From Apostichopus japonicus (lineage: Eukaryota > Echinodermata > Holothuroidea > Aspidochirotida > Stichopodidae): a stretch of 64,000 nt of DNA. Shown one piece after another: positions 13,101 to 24,200 of this stretch. The stretch's first letter is position 1; the number at the start of each line of letters is the position of its first letter. Below the pieces are notes generated by a model, which saw only the letters and a program-made list of their open reading frames with translations, was not told where the DNA came from and searched no databases. Location: positions 4,424,501 to 4,488,500 of the forward strand of contig NC_092569.1 in assembly GCF_037975245.1 (NCBI RefSeq), given 5' to 3'. The position numbers and the translations under genes were made by a program.

Positions 13101-14444
13101 AGGTGTAGGCCCAACATCACTTGTACCCACCTGTAGGCATGATAATGATGTGCCATCCAACTGTAAGCCTAGTCCTTGGATGACATCTTTACCAATAAGG
13201 GAAATCCCCACCTCAACAACATAAATATTAGCATGCATGCTCTTTCCTTTATAGCCTACTTTGGCCGTAAAACAACCTAAAGTTTGAATAACAGTGTTGT
13301 TGTAGGAAACAAGTTTCTTATTTATTGGACCGAGGGATTCCCGCAAAAAATACTTATCAAACCTTCTTGCATTCATGAGGGTAATATCACTGCCTGTGTC
13401 CACCACAAACCTCAGACTGATGCTGTTGATTTCCAGTTCACAGACGATGCTCGGTTTCGCGGAACCGGCTTCAACCGCTGGTCCTGTAACGTTAGAAATT
13501 CCCAACACCTGTACACTATCTGTTCCTTCATCGGTAGTACTAGGATTATGTAGCGTACTGCTCTGTGTAGAATCCACCTTTCGAACACTCGCATTATTGT
13601 TGTTTTGTAAACAAACCCTCGCGAAGTGTCCTGTTTTACCACACGCGTCGCACTTAGCATTCTTTGCTCTGCATAGATGTGACTTGGCTAAATGTTGTTT
13701 CGATCCACAACGATAACAACACTGGCGCCCTCTGTTATCTGGAGTGTTCTGGTTTGTAAAACTAGAATTTCCCCGAGACTTTGTGAACTGCGACTGCGAG
13801 TTTCTAGCATCTCCTGATCTATGGTTGGAACGGTCAGAGTTCTTGCCCCTCGTAAACTTGACATTTGCGCACGTCGCTTCTTCCGGCATTTTCCCAGATA
13901 TGGAACGGGAGTCTCTTACTGCTTGTTCCACCTGTCGGGCGGTTTCTATCGCTTTGGGTAACTTCAAATCCGTTTCCAAGAGTAGTCGTTCTCGTATACG
14001 TGTCGAGTTCGTTTTTTCGACGAGTTGATCCCGCAACATCTCGTCCAGGAAGGTTCCGAAATTACAGGTCGAAGACAACTCGCGTAATGCAGACATGTAC
14101 GTGTCTACTGGCTCACCTGTTAGTTGTGCTCGCTTTCTGAAACGGTAGCGGGCTGCCACGACGTTTACTGTTGGTTCAAATCGTTTGTCCAAAACTTGGA
14201 TAGTCCGATCGTAAACATCCTCGCCTTCTACAACGGGAAGGTCTGGCAATGTGTAGAAAATTCGCTGTCCTTCTAGTCCAAGCGAATGAAGCAGTATCGC
14301 CTGCTTTCGTCCGGCGGATGACGTATCCGTACCTGCCGCTAGCATGTAATTACTGAACATGCGCTTCCATTGCGGCCACAGTGTAGGCGGCTCTCCAGGG
14401 CTTGATAGAAAAACGGGCGGAGGGAGTAGTCCTGAGGTAGCCAT
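10149..14444 (-). CDS. Gag-Pol polyprotein of Ty3/gypsy element
   Basis: A single uninterrupted 1431-codon frame. Residues 1-235 look like a retrotransposon Gag. Two CCHC-type knuckles lie at about 242-278 (CYRCGSKQH, CDACGKTGHFARVC). An aspartic protease has VVDTGSD at about 347. Reverse transcriptase spans about 555-740 with SKLDLRSAYYQ and the catalytic FIDD at about 695. RNase H follows at about 838-960 (TTDASGYGVG). The integrase has an HHCC finger at about 1065-1101 and catalytic D, D and E at about 1131, 1190 and 1226 (GLDIVGP, VTDHG, STVERF). Gag and Pol are fused without a frameshift. The ATG at 14444 follows the leader and is the first of the frame. All key catalytic residues are present, so it may encode a working element. 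No envelope frame is present. Confidence 0.95.
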   Translation of the reverse strand: MATSGLLPPPVFLSSPGEPPTLWPQWKRMFSNYMLAAGTDTSSAGRKQAILLHSLGLEGQRIFYTLPDLPVVEGEDVYDRTIQVLDKRFEPTVNVVAARYRFRKRAQLTGEPVDTYMSALRELSSTCNFGTFLDEMLRDQLVEKTNSTRIRERLLLETDLKLPKAIETARQVEQAVRDSRSISGKMPEEATCANVKFTRGKNSDRSNHRSGDARNSQSQFTKSRGNSSFTNQNTPDNRGRQCCYRCGSKQHLAKSHLCRAKNAKCDACGKTGHFARVCLQNNNNASVRKVDSTQSSTLHNPSTTDEGTDSVQVLGISNVTGPAVEAGSAKPSIVCELEINSISLRFVVDTGSDITLMNARRFDKYFLRESLGPINKKLVSYNNTVIQTLGCFTAKVGYKGKSMHANIYVVEVGISLIGKDVIQGLGLQLDGTSLSCLQVGTSDVGPTPNMPSAPGVMRGSKGFKPNTCPDTSSDNNTGISHGKTTRHRPTLRLKDGTVSSNDANSYTHDSSAITGQFQDLFSDGVGRIKGYAHKIKLQPGFKPVQQQLRRIPFAVRGKVANELKRLTDEGVIEPVREASEWVSPVVVAWKKDGGIRICVDLRKVNEAVVIEKYPLPNIDELLSELRNAKFFSKLDLRSAYYQLELEESSRYLTTFVTHEGLYRYKRVCFGLASAPTCFQRVMSSVLQGIQGVQCFIDDIIVYGVNRGEHDKRLHAVLTKLRSVGMKLNSKCEFNVGSIEILGHVVDHKGLSPNPDLVRAINEAPTPTNRDQVKSFLGLVGYYSKFIRHFAMRVQHIRDTMVADAFEWTKEAEVAFQAVKHEIINSTALALFDPDRETIVTTDASGYGVGSVMTQIQGGQEVTVCFASRKLTATEQKYSVGEREALACVWAIEKWHTYLWGRPFVLRTDHRALTTLLATSGTGHRPMRIARWATRLCHYNYTVEYKPGIENKVADALSRLPVEHNPAIGVVDDDDDDIAAVCQTVLQESSVTYTQLQSETNRDEACQTIKGYIQQGWPQSKSGVDDKVKPYYSVHDELSVHDNIIFRGGKVVVPTGLTSIIVSMAHKGHQGMVRTKQRIRKLYWWPGMDNQVTTRVKHCATCNLADKSVSTRVAPMQPVPLPEGSWDKLGLDIVGPDETAPLGCRFAITLIDYKSKWPEVAFTDTVTSSTVIEFLLTVFSREGYPKEIVTDHGVQFTSHEFKEFLRSRNIVHRMSAIYHPQGNSTVERFNRVFKGYLQTARLENTNRKRAVREFLCIYRSTPHATTGESPKMALHGRHLRTKLDIVGATPVPTQTDPDRVRERVEHAQTKSKQYFDKRKRVKHRVFKVHDWVRVHLPGHIPKGKSSYSDPLQITKKVGQSTYILSDGKTWNVERLVPYMGGWAPNQGRNEEWLLPVAGQVEPCERPRGREAIRERPIRNRRPPTWVRDYVMD

Positions 14445-14477
14445 GATTGTAAAAACACGTCCAAATTGTAAAATTTT

Positions 14478-14516
14478 CTCCTCGTCGCCAAATATAGTGT
14501 TTAGTTGTTATAAAAA
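14478..14516 (-). other. Gypsy leader with possible primer-binding site
   Basis: The sense strand between the 5' LTR and gag contains TTTGGCGACGAGGAG, resembling tRNA-complementary sites of metazoan gypsy elements (TGGCGAC...). It lies about 24 bp from the end of the repeated LTR instead of next to it. The tRNA match was not checked. Confidence 0.45.
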
Positions 14517-14664
14517 AAGACACGATGTTCTTGATTCATGAAGATTGATTGCCTGTTTATTTCTTACTCGTAAGTGCGTAGCACTGCCATCTTGGAGAGG
14601 GCGTACTTCAAGAATACATATCATAAATACATAAAGAATGTCATTACAATAACTGAACACAACA
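14517..14664 (-). repeat. 5' LTR of the gypsy element
   Basis: 148 bp identical to the 3' LTR. It should carry the promoter. It may in fact extend to about 14493, nearer the primer-binding site; that part is absent from the 3' copy. Confidence 0.88.
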
Positions 14665-16188
14665 GAATTGGTTTGTTTACGAGGTAAACACCCCCCCTAC
14701 CCCAATACAGAAATCATTGATACAAATATGTAGCTAACCTGTTGCATTATTGTTCAGCATTATACATGGCTTTAGAACTCATTTGTATACATTTCCTCCA
14801 GTTCTGCTTGTGTTAATTCCTGTTAAGAATGAAACTTCATGTCTTCTTATGGCATATATACATTTTTGTTTCGTGCGCAGTTTTTATCAAGTTTTTTTGA
14901 AACACACTTAGAAGGAAGTGAAAATACAAGGAACTCTTTTTCTGATACAACAAATTTGTTACCATTAAAGAACAGAAAGTAAAACACAAAGTGTGTAATG
15001 TAGTCTAAGAGGTAAAAAATACTAACTTTGTAACACAAAAGAAAAAAAAAACTTTATGAATGTTGGTCCGTCAAATGTAATACAAACTATTCCTGTGTAA
15101 ATAAAAAAAATATCTACAATGGCAGAAAAGGAGACAAAAGTCCTCCAAGCAATTCTGGGATACATATAAATATTGCAAAATTATGATGAGATATCAGAAA
15201 TGAAAAAGTTATCATGTGTGACACATTGATTTTTAATTTTGAGGAGAACATGAATCGCCCATTAACCTTAAATAAATATAAAGAAAATGCATTTCTTTTA
15301 CAAATGCTGAAAAAAAGTAGCCATCTCAATGAGCACTCGATCCAAAACTTTTTTTGATTTAATACAAACCAATGACCTACTTTTACGAACTCATTGTAAT
15401 TAGTGACCATTTAGCAGTACATGTAATGATCCAGCAATGAGTTATGTCATAGACCCATTGCAATTAGTGACCATGTAGCAGTACGTGTAATTATCCAGCA
15501 ATGAGCTATTTAATAGACCCCATTGTAATGAGTAACCATTTAGCAGTATGTGTTTTCTATTTTCTATTATCTATTGTTGTTACGTTGCAAGACAATATTA
15601 CAACTGTATTATTCATTATGAGAATTGAATTCATGTTATTGATCCACTAACCAAGCTCTGCCTGTATGAATTTCAATATGTTGAACAATCAATATGTTTT
15701 GTGCACATTGGGACAATCATATATGTACAGTCATATATGACAGTCATATATGACAATTAACTCTACAGGGTGACAAATATTTGTAAATAGATCATTTCTT
15801 AACAAGACTGCAATTCTACGATGATTGGATGAGTACTGTCCTGAACAAACTAAACGTAGGTAAATGCCATGCTATGTATAATCCATTTTGAATCTGTTAT
15901 CGATTCCAATCGTTCCAAGAATCCAGTGTTTGATATGGGAACCATGCAACCCATATAATCCATTCTCTTCTTCACCAGGAAACACCAGCTAACATGAAAC
16001 ATTCTCAATCACATTCTTTAGGATTCACGTTATCGGCGGCCATATTTCTGGGATGTTTCCTGAGCAAACATTGGCAATAGATTTGTAAAGATGGTGGCTT
16101 TTCACCTCTGTACCCTTGAGTTGTATCAGACTGAATCTCACACTATTGGATGTTGAAATAATTGTATTTTTTACAAAGAGATTACATT
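14665..16188. other. Non-coding; short tandem repeat at 15.4 kb
   Basis: Nothing coding is supportable. About 2.5 copies of a 65-bp unit containing ATTAGTGACCATTTAGCAGTA lie at 15391-15550. The segment next to 16189 is probably the 3' untranslated or flanking part of the minus-strand kinase relic. Confidence 0.5.
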
Positions 16189-16331
16189 CTATTTAAATAT
16201 TTTATGTATCTTCTTCATCGCTGTCTTGATTTCTGAAAAGTTTGGTCTGTCCTCTGGTTCTTTCCTCCAGCAGGCCTGGATCCATTCCCAGACGGCATCT
16301 GGACATTCCGGAGGCTGGTTCATCCGATAGC
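16189..16331 (-). CDS. Kinase C-terminal exon
   Basis: Acceptor AATTTCAG, then codons reading YRMNQPPECPDAVW, WIQACWRKEPEDRPNFSEI and a Lys-rich tail ending KIFK then TAG. This is the end of a tyrosine kinase C-lobe (CW-x6-RP motif), and the stop lies at the usual family length. This exon is intact. Confidence 0.85.
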
Positions 16332-16877
16332 CTGAAATTGAGGAGAAGATAGGCTTATAACCATGACAACGACAAACTGGCACAGGCATCTAACGGTCGC
16401 TATGGTAGTGGTCAATAACGAGACATTTTAGGCATATTTCCAAGAATGTCAGACTTTTTTCTACATCATTTGTATCATTCATATATATATGTAACTAGCA
16501 GTAGTTAGTGAATCTAACGTAAATTAAGGTGGCATTTTTCTTGAGGACGAAAATAAGGAAGCAGTTACAGCTTTACAAAAATTACCCCCCCCCCCTCCAC
16601 TCCCCCAAAGAATAATTCATTAACTGTCTGGTACAGCTTTGGAAACCCTCTATTATACCTACTGTGGCTTTCTTGTGTAACTATAGTAACCAACTGAGGA
16701 CCACCTGGTGTAACTTTTGTTATCTATTATATATCATCTTTTAATTGTAATTTGAATTGTATACAGTGAGTACTATTATTTTCCAGTTCATCTGGCCAAT
16801 ATTCTTATTTTCCTTAAAGGGGGAGGGTAAGGTTAAGGTGACTTCATATTCCTCTCTCATTGTTTTTCAGTACTTAC

Positions 16878-17084
<207 letters not shown>

Positions 17085-17464
17085 CTAAAACACATATTTA
17101 TATATATATATATTTTATTATATATGCAATCAATTTAATATGTAATCTGAACAAGATTTGAATGCTAGTATCTGTCTGTTGATGTTTCATGCTACGATGT
17201 AAGCTAGGGGCAAATTTTTTACGGATTTGACTGGTTGTCCATCTGACAACCCGGCCTACTAGTTTGTATGTCAAGAAAATGATAAAAATATCAAAATAAG
17301 AATCACTAATATATTCACTGTAGGAGAGATTGATTAGACCATTGATTAGATTAGATTAATCAAAACTGATTGGTTGGAATTAAACAGGACTATAGCTGAG
17401 CCTTATGATGTTTTCATTTATATATTTGATTATTGATTCCTAGAGCTACAGTATGATGTGTCAA

Positions 17465-20400
17465 CTGTTTTTCACAAATTATTCTTATTTTTCAAATTGG
17501 GGGCCTGGGGGAGGGATGTGGGGTGAAGAAATACATTATCAATGAATTTGGACAAAACAAATTCTAAGATGCCAATCAGGATGCTCATTATGGATTCCAA
17601 GGGCTCAGGTAAACTCTTCAATGAAGTGGCAGGGTTTGGGATTGTAAGTGTTTCACATAATAAAACGATTTTCAAAATGTTTCCTTGTGCTTTATTCCAA
17701 ATTGTGAATGTTCTGATTTTGGCCAAAAATGAGAAATAAAATCTTGATGCTTTGGCCAGACAAAATCATTAAATTGAAAGAAAAAAAAATGTTCTCAAAT
17801 GCCAGTCAGGATGCTCATTATGGATTCCAAGAGCTCGGGTATACTCTTCAATGAAGGTAAGTGTCAGTCTATGGAACACTAATAAAATGATTTTCAAATG
17901 TGTCTTTGTACTTTCTTTAAATTGAGAACGAATAATCTCATTATTGCTTTATAAGGACACCCTCTATACAGTGTAGAAAAACTAAAAATAATTGGCAAAA
18001 AAAAAATGGAGAATTGATAAGGCTATAGCCATACAAAATCCCAAAAATTTTGACCAAAAAAAAAAGTTCTCAAATGCCAGTCGGGATGCTCATTATGGAT
18101 ACCAAGAGACCAGATATGCTTCTCTCTGAAGTTAAAAGTGGTAGTTTATGAAATTTTTAGCCTATTAAAATGATTCTCAAAATGTTTCATTATAAATTCT
18201 CTCAAATTGAGAATGAATAATATCACTGTTGCTTTATAAGGACACCCTCTATCTAATGCATATGCATTGAAAGAACTATAAAGGTCATGATTTTGGCCAA
18301 AAAAAACAAACTCATAAGGCTATAGCCATACAAAATCATTAAATTTTGGAAACAAAAAAAAAGTTCTCAAATGCCAGTCAGGATGCTCATTATGGATTCC
18401 CAGAGCCCAGATATGCTTGTCTCTGAAGTTAAAAGTGGAAGTCTATGAAATTTTTAGCCTATTAAAATGATTCTCAAAATGTTTCATTATAAATTCTCTC
18501 AAATTGAGAATGAATAATATCATTGTTGCTTTATAAGAAGGACACCCTCTATCTAATGCATATGCATTGAAAGAACTATAAAGGTCATGATTTTGGCCCA
18601 AAAAAAACAAACTCATAAGGCTATAAGCCATACAAAATCATTAAATTTTGGAAACAAAAAAAAGTTCTCAAATGCCAGTCAGGATGCTCATTATGGATTC
18701 CCAGAGCCCAGATATGCTTGTCTCTGAAGTTAAAAGTGGAAGTCTATGAAATTTTTAGCCTATTAAAATGATTCTCAAAATGTTTCATTATAAATTCTCT
18801 CAAATTGAGAATGAATAATATCATTGTTGCTTTATAAGAAGGACACCCTCTATCTAATGCATATGCATTGAAAGAACTATAAAGGTCATGATTTTGGCCC
18901 CAAAAAAAACAAACTCATAAGGCTATAAGCCATACAAAATCATTAAATTTTGGAAACAAAAAAAAGTTCTCAAATGCCAGTCAGGATGCTCATTATGGAT
19001 TCCCAGAGCCCAGTTATGCTTCTCTCTGAAGTTAAAAGTGGTAGTTTATGGAATTTTTAGCCTATTAAAATGATTCTCAAAATGTTTCATTATAAATTCT
19101 CTCAAATTGAGAATGAATAATATCATTGTTGCTTAATCAGAAGGAAACCCTCCATCCAATGCATATGTGTGGAAAGAACTAAAAGGGTCATGATTTTTGC
19201 CTCCCTCCTCCCCAAAGTAAGGCTTTGGCCATACAAACTCAATAAATTCAGACAAAAAAAAGTTCTCAAATGCCAGTCAGGATGCTCATTATGGATTCCC
19301 AGAGCCCAGTTATGCTTCTCTCTGAAGTTAAAAGTGGTAGTTTATGGAATTTTTAGCATATTAAAATGATTCTCAAAATGTTTCATTATAAATTCTCTCA
19401 AATTGAGAATGAATAATATCATTGTTGCTTAATCAGAAGGAAACCCTCCATCCAATGCATATGTGTGGAAAGAACTAAAAGGGTCATGATTTTTGCCTCC
19501 CTCCTCCCCAAAGTAAGGCTTTGGCCATACAAACTCAATAAATTCAGACAAAAAAAAGTTCTCAAATGCCAGTCAGGATGCTCATTATGGATTCCCAGAG
19601 CCCAGTTATGCTTCTCTCTGAAGTTAAAAGTGGTAGTTTATGGAATTTTTAGCATATTAAAATGATTCTCAAAATGTTTCATTATAAATTCTCTCAAATT
19701 GAGAATGAATAATATCATTGTTGCTTAATCAGAAGGACACCCTCCATCCAATGCATATGTGTGGAAAGAACTAAAAGGGTCGTGATTTTTTATCTCCCCC
19801 CTCCCCAATGTAAGGCTTTGGCCATACAAACTCAATAAATTCAGACAAAAAAAGTTCTCAATGCCAGTCAGGATGCTCAAGAGCCCAGATATGCTTCTCT
19901 CTGAAGTTATAAGTGGTAGCATATGGAATTTTTAGCATATTAAAATGATTCTCAAAATGTTTCATAATAAATTCTCTCAAACTGAGAATGAATTATATCA
20001 TTGTTGCTTTATAAGAAGGACACCCTCTATGCAATGCATATGTGTGGAAAGAATTCAAAAGGTCATGATATTTGACCCCCCTCTCCCCCTCCCCCAAAAA
20101 TCAAGGCTTTAGCCATACAAACTCATCAAATTCAGACATAAAAAAGTTCCCAAATGCCAGTCGGGATGCTCATTAATGTTCCAAGAGCCCAGATATGCTT
20201 CTCTCTAAAGTTAAAAGTGGTAATCTTTGGAATATTTAGCCTATTAAAATGATTTTCAAAATGTTTCATTTATAAATTCTCTCAAATTAAGAATAATATC
20301 ATTGCTGCTTAATAAGAACGACACCCTCTATCTAATGCACATGTGTGGAAAGAATTAAATAGGTCATGATGTGGGCCATACGGCTGCAAATTTAGTGAAT

Positions 20401-20650
20401 TTGGAGAAGGAAAGTTCTCAAATGCCAGTCAGGATGGTTATAATTGATTCCAAGAGCTCAAGTTTACTCTTCTATGAAGTTTAGTGGCAGTCTATGGAAT
20501 TTATACCATAAAATGATTCTCAAAATGGGTCCTTGTAACTTTTAGTCAAACTATAGAGAGAATATCATTATCACTGAATTAAGAAGGACACCCAATTAGT
20601 TCTCAATTGACAGTCAGGATGCTCCCTATGTTTTCATACAGAGCTCAGAA
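17465..20650 (+). repeat. About 300-bp satellite array, forward orientation
   Basis: About ten tandem monomers of roughly 270-300 bp. Each carries the landmark TGCCAGTCAGGATGCTCATT, followed by CCAGAGCCCAGATATGCTT, ATTAAAATGATTCTCAAAATG and GGACACCCTCTAT. Landmarks recur near 17570, 17803, 18075, 18371, 18671, 18971, 19268, 19564, 19858, 20150 and 20420. Units 18.3-19.8 kb are nearly identical, outer ones more diverged, as expected for a homogenised array core. It sits inside the kinase intron. Confidence 0.9.
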
Positions 20651-21075
20651 ATATGCTTTACTATGCAGTAATTTGTGTTTTTTTTAGCATTTGGTGTTTA
20701 TTACTATCTGTTTTAGGCTTTTACAATAATTGTCTTACTGTACTATTGTTTCTCATACTTATTTATATTTATAAACATAGACTATGATTTAATCTTTTGT
20801 GCATTTTGCTAAGTTTTTAAAATTATTTTACTATTTACATACTTCTGAAATTGTTTTGGACTGTATGCGTTCAGGTTGTATTTTTTTATTATCGTTTAGT
20901 ACAAGTGTTTTTTATATTGTTGGGCTTTTACATTTTATGCCTTATTGGTTCTATATATTTAATATTTAAGTTTTTGTTACTATTTGTTTTTAGGTTTTAC
21001 ATTTGCAAAGCGCTTTGAGCAGTGTTGCTGATTATGCGCTTAAAATATTACTTATTATTATTAATATTATTGACT
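20651..21075 (+). mobile_element. SINE/LINE-like 3' tail at the satellite junction
   Basis: A segment ending AAGCGCTTTGAGCAG, TGATTATGCGCTTAAA and then (ATT)n. The AAGCGCTTTGA...GCGCT tail with an ATT microsatellite resembles the 3' end of the SINE at 27.7-30.1 kb. It separates forward from reverse satellite arrays. Only the tail is recognisable. Confidence 0.45.
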
Positions 21076-21289
21076 GATGATTTTTTTGTTTTAGCTTTTG
21101 GTTAAAATCACAGACTTCTTTTAATTCTTTCCAAAATTATGGTTAGGATGGAAGTTGTCCTACTGCATTAAGTTCAAATAATATGCTACATTCTCAATTT
21201 GAAAGGAAGTGAAATGAAACGTTCTGATAATTATTTTAATATTTAGAGGTTTAACAGTCCATAGACTTCAACTATTAGTTTCAGTATAA

Positions 21290-24200
21290 AGCATATTTCT
21301 GAGCTCTGGGAATTTATAATGAGCATCCTGAATGGCATTTGAGAACCTTTGTTGTTTGTCCCAATTTAATGATTTTTGCATGGCTGAAACCTAATGATTT
21401 TTTTGTGGCAAATCATGCCTTCCTGTTTATTCCACAAGCAACAATGATATAATAAATTCATACTTTGAAAGAAGTTATAACAAAACATTTTAAAAATCAT
21501 TTTAATATTTAGCGGCTCTAAGTTCCATAGACTAACTATTTAACTTGGAATCCATAATGAACATCCTGACTGGCATTTGAGAACTTTCTATTTTTTGGGG
21601 TCCATATTTAACAGTTTTGTAGGCTGAAACCTTATAATTTTGTTTTATTTTTTGGCCCAAAAAAATTAACTTTTAAGTTGAGGGTATCCTTCTGAATTAA
21701 GCAACAATTATATCAATTCTTAATTTGAAAGAAGTTATAATATAACATTTTAAAAAATCATTTTAATATTTAGAGGCTTTTGGTTCCATAGACTAACACT
21801 TTAACATCAGAACTTTCTATTTTTGTTTGTCCAACTTTAACAGTTTTGTTACTCTAAAACCATAAAATTATTTTAATACTATAAGAGGCCTAGCTCTGAG
21901 AATCCATAATGAGCATCCTGACTGGCATTTGAGAAATTGTTATTTGGTCCAAATTAAATAAGTTTGTAAAATGAAATTTAAGTTAAATTTAAATTAACTA
22001 AGTTATGATTTTCTTTAGCTAAACCATGACCTTTTTAAGTATTTCCACAATGATGCATAGGATGGTGTGTGTCTTTCTGAATTAAGCAACAATCATATAA
22101 TACAATCCAAATTTGAAAGAAATTATTATGACATATTTTGAAAATCATTTTATGCACATTTCTGAGCTTTGAGATGCCATTATGAGTATCCTGACTTCTG
22201 TCCAAATTGAATGATTGAATGATTTTTGATAATATTTGAAAACAATCATGACCTTTTAAGGCCTTCCCAAAATTACACATAGGATGGAGGGTGTCCTTCA
22301 GCAAAAAGCAATAATGGCATTTGAAAACTTCTGCCAAATTGAAAGTTTTGTAGGGCCATATATAGCATATGACCTTTTTTTAATTCTTTAGCAAAAATCA
22401 TGACTGTTTTAATTCTTTCCAAAATTATGCATAGAATGTCTTTTATTCTCAATTATCAGGTCTGGATGCTCTTTATGGATTCCTAGAGCCCTGGTTTGCA
22501 TTTATTTTAGTGGAAGTCCCTAATTATCAAAATGATTTCATATAACACAAAATCATTCAATTTAGATTCTCAGCACCAAGAGTTTTATGCTTTTCTCTGA
22601 AGCTAAAAGTGGCATGTTAAGAGGGTTAAAACTCCATTTTTTTCTGTGGCTAAAATTCTGACCTTTTTTTAATTCTTTCTAATATTATACCTAGATTGGA
22701 AGTTGTCATTCTGATTTAAGTTATTATTACTTCTGAATTATTACTTCTGACTTATTACGTCTGAGTACTTATTACTTCTGAGTTATTATTACTTCTGAAT
22801 TAAGTAATATGATCTGTTCTCACATTGATAGAAGTTATAGCCATTTTTTTGTAAAATCACTTTAATGTTTAGAGGGTAAAACTTCTAAAGACTACCACCT
22901 TTAACTCCATTTTTCTTTCTGTGGCTACAATCGTGACCTATTTTTAATTCTTTCTAATATTATACCTAGATTGGAAGTTGTCATTCTGAATTATATTAGA
23001 TGAATATGATCTGTTCCTACCTTGAAAGAAGTTATAGACATTTTTTGGGGAAAATCACTTTAATGTTTAGAAGGTTAACTTTCAGAGAAAAGAACATTTC
23101 TGGGCTCTGTGAATCTATTTTAGAACTTTCATATTTTGTTTAAACTATAATGATATTGTACATGCTTATAAATACCTTATTTTGTTTGCCTTATGATGAT
23201 TTTTTATTATTTGCCAAAATAATGACCTGTTTCTAAAATGATTTGATCCCAATTATTTATTATGTAATGGGCAATAGCCTTGTGATTCAATTTGTTTTTG
23301 GCCACACTCATTTTATCTTTTCATTTTAACTCAATACATGTTTCTGCATTTGAAAACTTTCGTTTTGGTCCAAATTTAATAATTTTGTAAGGCTAAAACC
23401 TTATGATTTTATCAGTTTTGGCCAAAGTCATAACCATTTAATTTTTTTTCCACAATTACGCATGAAATGGAAGGTTTCCTTCTGTGTTAGGCAACAATGG
23501 ATACAATCAATTCCAAATTTGAAAGAAGTTATAATCAAACATGTTAAAAATCATTTTAAATATTTAGAGGCTTTAAGTTCCATAGACTAACACTTTTTAC
23601 TTCAGAGAAAAGCAAATTTCTGGTCTCTGGGAATCCATAATGAGCATCCTGACTGGCATGTGAGAAACTTTTTATATTTGTCCCAATTTAATGTTTTGTA
23701 ATGCTAAAGCTTAATGATTTTTGTTTTACTTTTTACCAAAATCATGACCTTTTAAGTTGTTCCACAAGTATATGCATATGATTTAGGGTGTCCTCCTAAA
23801 TTCAGCACCAATGATATAATTCATTCCCAATGTAACAGAAGTTATGAAAAACATTTTGAAAATCATTTTAATAAGCATAAAAATCCAAACATTACCACTT
23901 TTAACCTTCAGAGAAAAGTATGTTTCCAAGCTCGGGGAATCGGTAATGAGCATCCTGACTGGCATTTGAGAACATTTTGTTTGTTCAAGTTAATTGATTT
24001 AGTAAGACTATTCATATCGCCTTACGAATTTTTAAATTTTCCACCAAAAATATCATGACCATTTTCATTCTTTCCACAATGATGCATAAGTGACAAAGGC
24101 TGTCCCTCCTAAAGTAAGCAACAATGATATAAAACATTCCCAATGTGAAAGAAGTAATTATGAAACATTTTGAAAATCATTTTAATAAGCATAAAAATCC

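Larger units (their letters stand above)
9821..14664 (-). mobile_element. Ty3/gypsy LTR retrotransposon, near full length
   Basis: 4844 bp between two identical 148-bp terminal repeats, transcribed on the minus strand. The order is 5' LTR (14517-14664), leader with a possible primer-binding site, gag-pol, polypurine tract (9969-9985) and 3' LTR (9821-9968). The LTR starts with TGTTGTG in the sense direction. The intact reading frame and LTR identity indicate recent insertion. No 5-bp target duplication is evident (flanks AGGGT and GAATT), and the repeated LTR stops about 24 bp short of the putative primer site, so the 3' end may be truncated or recombined. Confidence 0.93.

Noticed and set aside
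19169-19665. Two identical 66-codon frames in the satellite
   Set aside because: They are the same frame in adjacent near-identical monomers, with no coding character.
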